From contig JANPZU010000001.1 in the NCBI GenBank assembly GCA_024707405.1, forward strand, positions 310,001 to 374,000: DNA of 64,000 nt, read 5' to 3'. Origin of the DNA: Luteimonas sp. (GTDB lineage: Bacteria; Pseudomonadota; Gammaproteobacteria; Xanthomonadales; Xanthomonadaceae). The notes under the pieces were generated by a model, which was given only the letters and a program-made list of their open reading frames with translations, was not told the DNA's origin and made no database searches. Position 1 is the first letter of the stretch. Each line of letters begins with the position of its first letter. Positions 1 to 7,072 of this stretch are shown in pieces. The translations under genes were made by a program, and so were the position numbers.

Positions 1-248
1 CCGCTGCGTTCGTCATTGCACACCGTGCCCGGCTCGACCAGCTGCTGCAGCTCCTCGACGATCTTCACCGCACGGGCCAGTCGAAGGGCCGTCTTGGCGG
101 GTTTGAACAGCCCTAGATAGCCGATGACCGCACGGCCCAGATCGGGTGCCATCGGCCCGAGCAACGCAGCCAGGCGCTTGCCGTCGTCCTCAACAAAGAA
201 GGCGGTCACATGTGCCTGCGCACCGCAGTCCGGGCATGTAGCACGCAT
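1..248 (-). CDS. Zinc-ribbon phage protein, C-terminus outside window
   Basis: An ATG at 248 opens a leftward frame that stays open to the window edge (82 codons visible). The product starts MRATCPDCGAQAHVTAFFVE, so it has an N-terminal CxxC knuckle, followed by a basic helical stretch rich in Lys, Arg, Leu and Ala. It lies downstream of gemA in the early operon, where Mu carries small regulators, but no Mor/C pattern is visible in the part shown. Function is not recognised. The divergent gene at 290 starts 41 bases away. Confidence 0.6.
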   Translation of the reverse strand, partial: MRATCPDCGAQAHVTAFFVEDDGKRLAALLGPMAPDLGRAVIGYLGLFKPAKTALRLARAVKIVEELQQLVEPGTVCNDERS

Positions 249-289
249 CAAAGATATGCTCCATCGGGGAGCATGCATTGGAGGGGGTC

Positions 290-859
290 ATGCACGACAT
301 TGATTGGATGGTGATCGCAGCGTGGGTTCAGGCGGTTGGTTCGATCCTTGCGATTCTTGTAGCGATACTGATTGGAAATAGGCAGCACCGCCAGAATGTC
401 GAGTTGGTTGAGGCGGAGCGGAAGCGAATTCAAAACGAAGCTGACGCTGAGAAGATCCAACGCGCTGACGATTTCAAATTTTTGCTGGAAATGGTCTTCG
501 AGCCGTTGCAGGTGCACATCGCAGCAGTTCTGGACGCGCTCGGCGAACTTGATGGCTCTATTGAGCCGATTCCTAGAGAAACCCGGAAAGTGATCCACGG
601 CTTTCTCACCGTTACCAAAATGGCGATTGAACAGCTCGACAACGTGCAGCCCGTTTTCATGCATGGGCCTCGATATGCCATCCGTTTTGCCAACATCCGT
701 ACCAACCTGGCCACGTTGAAAGGCCTGGTGCAGTCTGAAGCTGATGCAGACGAGACTCGCCTTGGCCACATTGCAGGAAGGCCACGTCCGATCCAATCTA
801 TGTTTATCCGCCAGGCGGCTGAAGCCTTGGAGCATTCCGTACGGACGAAGCTCGATTGA
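290..859 (+). CDS. Single-pass membrane protein, probable phage cargo gene
   Basis: A 189-residue protein. Residues about 8-28 form a hydrophobic helix (VIAAWVQAVGSILAILVAIL), followed by a charged, coiled-coil-like stretch rich in Glu, Arg and Gln to about residue 60, then a mixed helical C-terminus. The ATG at 290 is preceded by a strong GGAGGGGG ribosome site, which favours it over an in-frame TTG 12 bases upstream. It is the only gene in the early region read rightwards; it diverges from the gene at 248 and converges on gemA. Its GC content is visibly lower than its neighbours. Position, orientation and composition fit a moron acquired by the phage. Function unknown; exclusion of other phages is one possibility, not shown. 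Confidence 0.75.
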   Translation: MHDIDWMVIAAWVQAVGSILAILVAILIGNRQHRQNVELVEAERKRIQNEADAEKIQRADDFKFLLEMVFEPLQVHIAAVLDALGELDGSIEPIPRETRKVIHGFLTVTKMAIEQLDNVQPVFMHGPRYAIRFANIRTNLATLKGLVQSEADADETRLGHIAGRPRPIQSMFIRQAAEALEHSVRTKLD

Positions 860-962
860 TCGATGCCCGGCCATTGAGACAAAGACGGCTAGCATCGCTC
901 TCGTCACTGAAGCCGACCCGCGTCGAACTCGGTTTAGCACCCGACACAGTTGTGCCGCGCTG

Positions 963-1397
963 TTACTGATCACAGTGCGACCTCCTGTTCGCGTCCGCCT
1001 GGAGTGCGGCGACCAGCTTGTGCAATTGGTCGTGGTGCAGCCATTCCACCTTCTCCACGTGGAACATCTTCTTGGCCAGCGCATGCGCGTATGCCCACTG
1101 CCGATTGTTGTCGGCCAGCAATGCTTCGACCTTGCGGAGCATCGGCACCTCGGCAACGTTCTTGGGCTTGCCGCGCCAGCCCTTGGCGCGCTCGCGACCA
1201 TCGGCGCGCTTGAAGCCCAGGCGTGCGAACTCGGCGATCACGGCGTTACGCTCGGCCGGCGTCATCTGCGTGGTCGACGATTTGCCGGTCACGCGCTGCA
1301 GCAGCGAGCGATAGGTCGCATCGTCAAGGCCAAGCCCCTTCTGCGCTGCCTTGATGCGTCCGATCTGGATGTTGCGGTCGTCGCGCCGGGCTTTCAC
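963..1397 (-). CDS. gemA: GemA-like regulatory protein (Mu gp16 family)
   Basis: A 144-residue protein beginning VKARRDDRNIQIGRIKAAQK and containing the family hallmarks GLDDATYRSLL and TGKSSTTQMT near the N-terminus and an AYAHALAKKMFHVEKVEWL stretch near the C-terminus. Mu GemA is an early protein that affects host gene expression and DNA supercoiling. The GTG start at 1397 overlaps the stop of the ParB-like gene as GTGA, so the two are probably translationally coupled. It is the last recognisable early gene before the inserted membrane-protein gene. Confidence 0.88.
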   Translation of the reverse strand: MKARRDDRNIQIGRIKAAQKGLGLDDATYRSLLQRVTGKSSTTQMTPAERNAVIAEFARLGFKRADGRERAKGWRGKPKNVAEVPMLRKVEALLADNNRQWAYAHALAKKMFHVEKVEWLHHDQLHKLVAALQADANRRSHCDQ

Positions 1398-2260
1398 CGT
1401 GTCGCCCTCGGTGTGGCCTTTACTGCTCGGTCGATCGCATCCAGCAGCAATGCCACCGACTGCCGGAATGCCTTCCGGTCGATTTCCGGCACTGTGGCCA
1501 GCGCCTCGACGAAGACGCTCTGCTTGTACTCCAGAACGCGATCGATCTCGGCGGCGACGCGAACCACGAATCGACTGGTGCTTGTCTTGATGTTCGTAGC
1601 CCTGCGCTGGATCGGTTGTCCGGTGAGTTCGGCGACAAGGCGCTTGGCTTGCTGACTGCGTGCGCCAGGCGGATACCGGAGTAGCTTGGTGTAGATGGCC
1701 AGCTGATCGGCTTCTGGCAGGACGCTCAGCACCACTGCCTCTGCATGTCGCAGCCTCTCGTCGGCTGCTGTGTCGGGATGCATGCGATCCTGCAACTCGG
1801 TGCAAAGTTGCTGGAGCTGCAGGTACTGGTAGACCCAGGCATCGGACTTGCCCAGCGCCTCCACCAACTCCAGTACGGCTTGGCCTCGGGTGAGGCCGCG
1901 CGCCAGGGCTGCATCCACCTGGTACCGCACCGCCTCGGACACCTCCATGTGCGTGTGGCCTTCGCGCACGAAGTTGCTGGCCAGCGACAACAGGTGCTGG
2001 CCAGCATGGTCGGCCGGTGGACGTTCCTCCAGCTCGATGCGAACGGTGTCCTTTCCCGCCAGTTTGAGCGCGCGCCAGCGGCGTTCGCCATCGATGATCT
2101 CGTAGGGCGGCGTAGCGCCTGTTTCGCGCACGGTGACCGGCTGGCGTTGGCCAGCTTTCTTCAACGACACCGCCAGCGCTTCGAGTGCCGCGCGCTTGAA
2201 GTAGCGGCGCGGTTGCTTGGGATCGGGCCGCACGTCGGCCAGAGGCACCCTCATCGTCAT
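1394..2260 (-). CDS. ParB/Spo0J-like nuclease-domain protein
   Basis: A 288-residue protein. The first 95 residues form a ParB N-terminal domain: LADVRPDPKQPRRYF, a repeated QRQPVTVRE strand and the signature IDGERRWRAL at about residues 57-66. A helical central region (about 100-165) resembles the ParB helix-turn-helix part, and the C-terminus is helical. ParB-like proteins in Mu-like phages are common early genes; there is no ParA partner or parS cluster here, so a partition role is not supported. It overlaps gemA by 4 bases and is separated from the upstream gene by one base. Confidence 0.85.
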   Translation of the reverse strand: MTMRVPLADVRPDPKQPRRYFKRAALEALAVSLKKAGQRQPVTVRETGATPPYEIIDGERRWRALKLAGKDTVRIELEERPPADHAGQHLLSLASNFVREGHTHMEVSEAVRYQVDAALARGLTRGQAVLELVEALGKSDAWVYQYLQLQQLCTELQDRMHPDTAADERLRHAEAVVLSVLPEADQLAIYTKLLRYPPGARSQQAKRLVAELTGQPIQRRATNIKTSTSRFVVRVAAEIDRVLEYKQSVFVEALATVPEIDRKAFRQSVALLLDAIDRAVKATPRATR

Positions 2261-2261
2261 G

Positions 2262-2543
2262 TCAGCGCTCCTCGAACTTCACCAGCGCGGGGAACGCCTG
2301 GCTGTGGACGACCAGGTACGGCAGATCCTCGCCGCGCAGGTCGAAGTAACGCATCACCTGTTCGAGCCAGGCGTTGGCGTCGGCCTCACCGGAGCGCAGG
2401 TCGTACCAGGCAGCGCCGCCGCTCCGCACGACGGTGAAGTTGCCTTCGATGTGCCGGCGGGCGAACTCATCGGCCATGTCCTGGGCCAACTTGCTCAGTT
2501 CGTACAAGGCACGCGGATCGAATTCGGACTCACTTGCGGCCAC
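2262..2543 (-). CDS. Hypothetical early phage protein
   Basis: A 93-residue acidic protein beginning VAASESEFDPRALYEL. It contains a helical segment (KLAQDMADEFARRHIEG) followed by alternating strands (NFTVVRSGGAAWYDL, YLVVHSQAFPALVKF). The GTG start at 2543 overlaps the end of the upstream gene by 14 bases; it is the most upstream sensible start, but a later one is possible. No family recognised. It sits between the ParB-like gene and another unknown gene of the early operon. Confidence 0.55.
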   Translation of the reverse strand: MAASESEFDPRALYELSKLAQDMADEFARRHIEGNFTVVRSGGAAWYDLRSGEADANAWLEQVMRYFDLRGEDLPYLVVHSQAFPALVKFEER

Positions 2544-3051
2544 GGGCCTTCCCCTTCTTCTCAGGCAGCTTCTCGAACCACACGAGGTGCGTTGCGCCTT
2601 CCACGTGGCGCAGGCGCCACGGGAAGGTGCCTTCGGGGCGGCTGCGGATGTGGGCGGCAGCACGGCGGGCAATCTCCACCTGCAGCGCCATCGTTTCATC
2701 GGTCTCACCGGCACCGGAACTGCTGGGCTGGGTCAGGTCATACAACCAGCCGCCATCCTTGAGTTCGTCAATGCCCAGGGCGTAGCACTCGATGTCGCTG
2801 CGCGCGGCGTGGTCGGCGATGGTGAGCGCACGATTGAGCGTGCGCATGCTCTCGCGCTCGGGCGTGGTGAGCGGCTTGATCCATTCGCGCTCGCCCTTGT
2901 GGTCGACGATGCACCAGTCCGCATCGGGAATGGCCTCGGCCAGGCGTTTCACTGCTGCAAGCACGTCCGGCTTTCGGGCCAGATCGAACATGACCACGTT
3001 GCACAACAAGCCGGGCGTGCTGACCCGCAGGGTGAGTTGAGAGGCGCTCAT
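2530..3051 (-). CDS. Hypothetical early phage protein
   Basis: A 173-residue protein beginning MSASQLTLRVSTPGLL. The ATG at 3051 overlaps the stop of the upstream zinc-ribbon gene as ATGA, which decides the start. The protein is a mix of strands and helices with a strongly basic C-terminus (LPEKKGKARGRK), suggesting nucleic-acid contact. No catalytic motif or known family is evident. Part of the compact early operon between Gam and the ParB-like gene. Confidence 0.65.
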   Translation of the reverse strand: MSASQLTLRVSTPGLLCNVVMFDLARKPDVLAAVKRLAEAIPDADWCIVDHKGEREWIKPLTTPERESMRTLNRALTIADHAARSDIECYALGIDELKDGGWLYDLTQPSSSGAGETDETMALQVEIARRAAAHIRSRPEGTFPWRLRHVEGATHLVWFEKLPEKKGKARGRK

Positions 3052-3266
3052 GAAAGTAACAGCCCCTTCGCGGATTCGGTGGTTACCACCTTCATGAGCA
3101 GCACCTCGCAATGTGGGCATGTCATCAGGCTGTCCCACTGCTGACGCTTGTCGCTCGGTGCGGGAACGGTCAGGCGCTTGCCGCAGCAAGGCGTCTTGAA
3201 GGAACGGCGGTTGCCGTTCCAGCGCTTCATCCAGGCGCGGTGTGCCGCGCGCGCCTCCAGCGTCAC
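3048..3266 (-). CDS. Small zinc-ribbon protein
   Basis: A 72-residue protein with two cysteine knuckles, PCCGKRL (about residues 27-33) and CPHC (about 50-53), the pattern of a small zinc ribbon. The start is a GTG at 3266 overlapping the Gam stop as GTGA. It ends overlapping the next gene as ATGA. Zinc-ribbon mini-proteins are frequent in early regions of transposable phages; DNA or protein binding is the likely mode but no function is known. Confidence 0.65.
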   Translation of the reverse strand: MTLEARAAHRAWMKRWNGNRRSFKTPCCGKRLTVPAPSDKRQQWDSLMTCPHCEVLLMKVVTTESAKGLLLS

Positions 3267-3790
3267 GACTGAACCTCCTCGATCTCCGTCTCGAACGGCT
3301 TGATCACGAAGTCCTCGCCTTGGGAAATGCTGACGCCCTTGACGCCGTCGACAGCACCGGGATCGGAGAGGATGGCGTTCTTGTCGATCTCTTCCTTGGT
3401 GCGGATGAAGCGATCGAGGCCGAGGCGCTTGAGCGCTTCCAGCACGATGCCCTCGCCACGGATGGACACGCGCGGGGGACGGGTGCGCCAGGAGATCTCG
3501 CCGGCTGCAAACTTCGCCGTCTTGGTGCGGCCTTCGCGGGTCAGGTCGGCTCGGTTGCCTTCGCACCACACCTGCACGGCGTGGCCGAGTTCCTTGATGA
3601 CGCCCGCGTGCGGCGCGGCGTCTTCCTCGTAGCGGGCACGCACTGCGGCCAGCTCCTCGTTCATGGCGGTCTGGATCTCGTCGCGCCTGCGCTGCGCACT
3701 GCCGATCTCGGCGATGGCGGCATTGACCTCTTCGCGGTTGTTGAAGGTCACGGCGACGGCTTCGGATTTGATACGGGTTTTCTTGCTCAT
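3263..3790 (-). CDS. gam: Mu Gam-like host-nuclease inhibitor
   Basis: A 175-residue protein of the Phage_Mu_Gam family. Mu Gam binds double-stranded DNA ends as a dimer and blocks exonucleases; it is related to Ku. Seen here are the long N-terminal helix (EEVNAAIAEIGSAQRRRDEI), the conserved GEISWRTRPPRVSIRG strand region (about residues 97-112), and the C-terminal KEEIDKNAIL and GVSISQGEDFVIKP segments. Length matches Mu Gam (174). ATG start at 3790. The downstream zinc-ribbon gene overlaps it by 4 bases. Confidence 0.93.
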   Translation of the reverse strand: MSKKTRIKSEAVAVTFNNREEVNAAIAEIGSAQRRRDEIQTAMNEELAAVRARYEEDAAPHAGVIKELGHAVQVWCEGNRADLTREGRTKTAKFAAGEISWRTRPPRVSIRGEGIVLEALKRLGLDRFIRTKEEIDKNAILSDPGAVDGVKGVSISQGEDFVIKPFETEIEEVQS

Positions 3791-3800
3791 TGAAGGTTCC

Positions 3801-4091
3801 TCAATTGCGGTTGGATGCCGGTTGCCGCCGGGCGCGACTCTTGCGGGGGAATACGGGTGGTGCGAAGCGCGAACTCAGTCGCGGCGCCGGGATCGGCAAG
3901 CCGTGCGCGTTGCAGAACGCGTTGCGCCAGCGGTAGGCAGTGGCCTTGGACACGTCGAAGTGCGCGGCTATGTCTTCCGGCGCCGGGATGCCGCCCTTGT
4001 TCGTGGCCCATGCCGCGAACCGAAGCATCAGCTCCAGATGCGTGCCGACGTGATGCATGTCGAGCAGTTCGGTCTTCCGCTGGCCGGTCAT
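3801..4091 (-). CDS. Small helix-turn-helix DNA-binding protein
   Basis: A 96-residue protein with a central helix-turn-helix: PAPEDIAAHFDVSKATAYRW (about residues 36-55). The C-terminal third is basic and Pro/Arg-rich, likely disordered. The gene overlaps the upstream gene as ATGA at 4088-4091 and ends 10 bases before gam. It probably acts as a phage transcription regulator, but its target is unknown. Confidence 0.75.
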   Translation of the reverse strand: MTGQRKTELLDMHHVGTHLELMLRFAAWATNKGGIPAPEDIAAHFDVSKATAYRWRNAFCNAHGLPIPAPRLSSRFAPPVFPRKSRARRQPASNRN

Positions 4092-4522
4092 TCGACGCCG
4101 ATCCTTTCGCGGTACATCCGCTGGTGCAGCGACTCGATGATGTTGGCCACCTCCTCCGGCATGACCTCGGGATCAGGCGCAGTGATCAGCGGCGCCAGCA
4201 CGCCCGAATCGAATGCCGGGCCGCTGTAGGCGATTGCAGGCGTTGCTTCCACGCGGCGAACACGACCGTTCGGCACGTACTGCCGCGCGGCACGTTCCTT
4301 GGCGTCGGCCACTGCGTTGCGCCCGCCGCTGACCAGCCGATAGCTGTAGTTGCAGCGCGTGCCCATGCGTTCGATCTGGCCTTGCTCGAAGCCATAGGTC
4401 ACCGCCGCTTGCGCGGCGTTACGCGTGGGCAACCCCGCAGCGAGCAGCAGCTCGACCAGACGCTTGGCGGGAATCCAGTCCGGATTGCCACGCAACGCAT
4501 GCTGGAGGCGGGTTTCAACCAC
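4088..4522 (-). CDS. Hypothetical early phage protein, possible winged helix
   Basis: A 144-residue protein from a GTG at 4522, which follows a good GAGGAAGG ribosome site. The N-terminal half (WIPAKRLVELLLAAGLPTRN to IERMGTRCNYSYRLV) has the layout of a small winged helix. The C-terminal part is acidic with a helical end. It overlaps the gene on each side by a few bases. No family assigned. Confidence 0.65.
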   Translation of the reverse strand: MVETRLQHALRGNPDWIPAKRLVELLLAAGLPTRNAAQAAVTYGFEQGQIERMGTRCNYSYRLVSGGRNAVADAKERAARQYVPNGRVRRVEATPAIAYSGPAFDSGVLAPLITAPDPEVMPEEVANIIESLHQRMYRERIGVE

Positions 4523-4721
4523 GGCCTTCCTCCTCGATGACAACGTCCACCTTCGGCACAGGCGAGACGCGGACATGCGCTGCGACGCGCAGCACCACGC
4601 GCGGCGCCTTGTCCTTCTCGACCAGGCGCGAGGCGGCGACTGACGCTTCGTGCGGATCGCTGAACTCCTGGTCGGCGGACGTGACGACGTGCGCGGGCGC
4701 GATGACGTAACGGTCAGGCAT
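4515..4721 (-). CDS. Hypothetical small phage protein
   Basis: A 68-residue protein beginning MPDRYVIAPAHVVTS and ending in an acidic tail (VIEEEGRG). It is mostly predicted strand (RVVLRVAAHVRVSPVPKVDVVI). ATG at 4721 lies inside the 3' end of the upstream gene, and its stop lies inside the next one, typical of this operon. Function unknown. Confidence 0.55.
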   Translation of the reverse strand: MPDRYVIAPAHVVTSADQEFSDPHEASVAASRLVEKDKAPRVVLRVAAHVRVSPVPKVDVVIEEEGRG

Positions 4722-5040
4722 GGGACACCACCCGGAGATCCGGCTTCTGCCTGGGCACGGGCTTTTCGCCAGGCTCGTCTTCGAGCCATTGCAGTTGGCA
4801 GCCGTGGTAGATCGCGAGCAGGACACGCGTCTTTCCGCCACGACCGTTGGGATAGACCATCTTCGTGGCGGTCTGCACGCCGGGAGGTGCGCGGTCGACG
4901 ATCATCACCGTGCCCTGTTTGTTGGTGGCGGTGTGCAGGACGCGCACGCCCTCCTCGGCCAGGCGCAGGGTCACGGTCGCTGCGTGCTGCAGCCGGTTGG
5001 CGATTTCATTCACTTCCAGATGCGTGAATCGGTGTTTCAT
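4714..5040 (-). CDS. Hypothetical early phage protein
   Basis: A 108-residue protein. The ATG at 5040 is preferred over one 15 bases upstream because it follows AAGGGGCCACCT, the same ribosome-site context found before the MuB gene. N-terminal helix (VNEIANRLQHAATVTLRLAE) followed by strands. No family recognised. Its first 35 bases overlap the end of the upstream gene, more than is usual here. Confidence 0.6.
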   Translation of the reverse strand: MKHRFTHLEVNEIANRLQHAATVTLRLAEEGVRVLHTATNKQGTVMIVDRAPPGVQTATKMVYPNGRGGKTRVLLAIYHGCQLQWLEDEPGEKPVPRQKPDLRVVSHA

Positions 5041-5419
5041 AGGTGGCCCCTTCATCGGCGGGCGGCATCAGCCCGAGTTGCCCATAGAGATCCGGCATAG
5101 CGACGCGCTGCATGGCGGCGACCTGTCGGACGGTGGTGGTGGCACGGCGCATCAGGTAATGGCACGTGCGGCTGAGGTCGGCTGCATCGGCTGCGTGGTG
5201 GTAGCCCTCTTCGGGCGTTGCACACACCGGATGTCCTTCGTTGCGTAGTTGCTCGATGACCTGGCGAAGGCGGCGCTCGTCTGCCGCTTCGGCAACAGTG
5301 CCGAGGACTTCGCTGGCCAACTGCTTCGCACTGGCGCCGTTCGCCGGGCCGACACGCCGCAGCAGTGCTTCCAGCACTGCCTCGGGCGTGATCTCGCGCG
5401 GGAACAGCGTGGGCTGCAT
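5006..5419 (-). CDS. Hypothetical phage protein with possible winged-helix fold
   Basis: A 137-residue protein. Residues 12-75 read as a winged helix: GASAKQLASEVLGTVAEAAD, then RLRQVIEQLRNEGHPVCATP as recognition helix and wing. The C-terminus is hydrophilic. The start ATG at 5419 overlaps the stop of the 51-residue gene upstream as TGATG. DNA binding is likely; role unknown. Confidence 0.6.
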   Translation of the reverse strand: MQPTLFPREITPEAVLEALLRRVGPANGASAKQLASEVLGTVAEAADERRLRQVIEQLRNEGHPVCATPEEGYHHAADAADLSRTCHYLMRRATTTVRQVAAMQRVAMPDLYGQLGLMPPADEGATYETPIHASGSE

Positions 5420-5574
5420 CAGGCGCCTGCCTCCGGCTTCGGCTGGCCTGCCTTGCGCGCAGCCACGCGCTGGGCACGTGCGGCCTTGCGCTTGGCCTTG
5501 CTCTCGACGTTGGCGTTGTGCGCGTCGTGGTTGCGCTTGAGGCCGCTGGCGCGGCGTGCGGACGGGACGGCCAT
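5419..5574 (-). CDS. Small highly basic protein
   Basis: A 51-residue, Ala/Arg/Lys-rich protein (MAVPSARRASGLKRNHDAHN..., ending QPKPEAGA). It is supported by TGATG overlaps at both ends with genes of the same operon, and by open frame without alternative. The charge suggests nucleic-acid or nucleoid binding; nothing else can be said. Confidence 0.55.
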   Translation of the reverse strand: MAVPSARRASGLKRNHDAHNANVESKAKRKAARAQRVAARKAGQPKPEAGA

Positions 5575-5780
5575 CAGCCCTCTCCCTCCTGCGCGGCCTG
5601 TTCCTTCGTCTTGCGCGCGATGGCTTCTTCGCTCAGGCGCACGATGTGATCGGACACGCGGTTGCGCAGTTGGCCGAGTTGCACGGCGCGGTCACCCGGC
5701 TGCACGCCTGGTGCGCTGGCGATCCGCTCGATGGCGTCGAACGCGGTCTTGTAGTCCTTCTTGAGCGTGCTGCTGCTCAT
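5574..5780 (-). CDS. Hypothetical small helical protein
   Basis: A 68-residue, almost wholly helical protein beginning MSSSTLKKDYKTAFDAIERI with a charged C-terminal helix (LSEEAIARKTKEQAAQEGEG). Starts at ATG 5780 overlapping the stop of the upstream gene as ATGA. It probably forms a coiled coil or binds a partner protein. No family recognised. Confidence 0.55.
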   Translation of the reverse strand: MSSSTLKKDYKTAFDAIERIASAPGVQPGDRAVQLGQLRNRVSDHIVRLSEEAIARKTKEQAAQEGEG

Positions 5781-6076
5781 GCGTTACCTCCGTTCACGGC
5801 GTCGCGCACCAGTTGCGCGACCTGGTCGATGTGGCGCATCACGGCGATGCGGTTCTCGGGCGTGTCGCGCACGTCGACCACAGCCAGCAGCGCGGCTGCT
5901 TGGGCGTTGTCGTCGTCGCCCTTGCCGGCATAGATGGCGGCGATGCCGAGGCGTTCGCCGAGCGGGTTGCCGGTGCACTCGGCGCCGGGGCTGCGCACGT
6001 AGCCGGGTGTGCGCATGGCTGCACGCGCGGCAGCGATGCGACGGCCATGCGGCGTGCCGCGATGGGTCAGGCTCAT
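5777..6076 (-). CDS. Hypothetical early phage protein
   Basis: A 99-residue protein directly after MuB, with which it shares an ATGA overlap at 6073-6076. It has a basic N-terminus (THRGTPHGRRIAAARAAMRT) and a helical C-terminal half (NRIAVMRHIDQVAQLVRDAV). In Mu the genes after B include kil and replication helpers, but no specific similarity is visible here. Confidence 0.55.
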   Translation of the reverse strand: MSLTHRGTPHGRRIAAARAAMRTPGYVRSPGAECTGNPLGERLGIAAIYAGKGDDDNAQAAALLAVVDVRDTPENRIAVMRHIDQVAQLVRDAVNGGNA

Positions 6077-7047
6077 TCCAGCACCCCCAGGTCGCGCGTG
6101 GCGGCTTGTACGTCGGCGGCGGTGAGTGCGCGGTCGCTCGCTGCGGCTGTGGCCGAGGCAAGGCGCAGCACCTTGGTCACGCTGCGCAGTGCGCCCGGCT
6201 TTTCGGCGATGGCGCGGATGTGGGCACGGCACGCGCTGTCCGTGATCTTCCACGCGGCGATCAGTGCATCCACGTCGGCATCGTTGGGCAGTCGCAGGGC
6301 GAGGCGCTTGCCGATGCGGCTGTAAAGGCGGTCGAGGTACGGTGCGCGCCGGCCACCGGTCATGCGGGTGTAGACGTATTCGTTGCCGACCAGGGCAATG
6401 CCGACCAGGGTGGCGTCGTGCAGCGAGCGCACCATGTCGAGAGCCTGGATGCTGAGGTGCTGGGCTTCGTCGACGATCAGCAGGCCATTGCTGCCACGCA
6501 GCTTGGCGACGATCACGTCCTGTATGCCGGAGCCTGTCGCCGGCACGTCGCGGATGCCCATCGACGTGGCGATGGCGCGCAGGCACCCCAGCACGCTGGC
6601 GGTGGCGGGCGTCATGGTGGCCATGTAGACCGAGGGCGCGATGATGCAGTACTGCGCGCACGTGGCCGACTTGGACACGCCGGCCGGGCCGACGATGACC
6701 ACCATGTCCTGGGCGAGTTGCCCGTAGCGCAAGGTGGATTCGATGCGCTCGGTGGTGGTGGTCTCGAAGAAGCCTGGCGCATCCGGCAGGCCGGCGCGGG
6801 CACGACGCTCCAGATAGGTGTCGTACCAGCTGCGCACGCGCTGTTCGATCTTGTCGTTATCGCCCGTGTAATTGCCGTTCAACCACTGGCTGAGCGTGGG
6901 CGCGCTGACACCCGTGCCGATCTCCCTTGCGATCTTCTGCTGGCTGATCGACGGATCGGTTTCGAGCGCATCACGTACCAGCTCACGCAGGGACTTGCCC
7001 TGGTCTGCGTGCGCGTGGATCTGCGTGATGTTGGTGGGTTGGTTCAT
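6073..7047 (-). CDS. B: MuB-like target-DNA activator ATPase
   Basis: A 324-residue AAA+ protein. MuB binds DNA in filaments, delivers target DNA to the MuA transpososome and protects phage DNA from self-insertion. Residues about 15-60 hold an N-terminal helix-turn-helix (ISQQKIAREIGTGVSAPTLS). The Walker A region is GPAGVSKS at about 120-127, with Ser where the motif normally has Gly, and Walker B is LLIVDEAQ at about 189-196. The ATG at 7047 follows AAGGGGCCACC. It lies 25 bases downstream of MuA, the Mu order. C-terminal region (RAHIRAIAEKPGALRSVTKVL) matches the DNA-binding end. Confidence 0.92.
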   Translation of the reverse strand: MNQPTNITQIHAHADQGKSLRELVRDALETDPSISQQKIAREIGTGVSAPTLSQWLNGNYTGDNDKIEQRVRSWYDTYLERRARAGLPDAPGFFETTTTERIESTLRYGQLAQDMVVIVGPAGVSKSATCAQYCIIAPSVYMATMTPATASVLGCLRAIATSMGIRDVPATGSGIQDVIVAKLRGSNGLLIVDEAQHLSIQALDMVRSLHDATLVGIALVGNEYVYTRMTGGRRAPYLDRLYSRIGKRLALRLPNDADVDALIAAWKITDSACRAHIRAIAEKPGALRSVTKVLRLASATAAASDRALTAADVQAATRDLGVLE

Positions 7048-7072
7048 GGTGGCCCCTTCTGTGGAAAATCGA

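Noticed and set aside
1394..2260. Chromosome or plasmid partition locus (parB)
   Set aside because: No ParA gene or parS repeats nearby; ParB-like domain proteins are frequent early genes in Mu-like phages.
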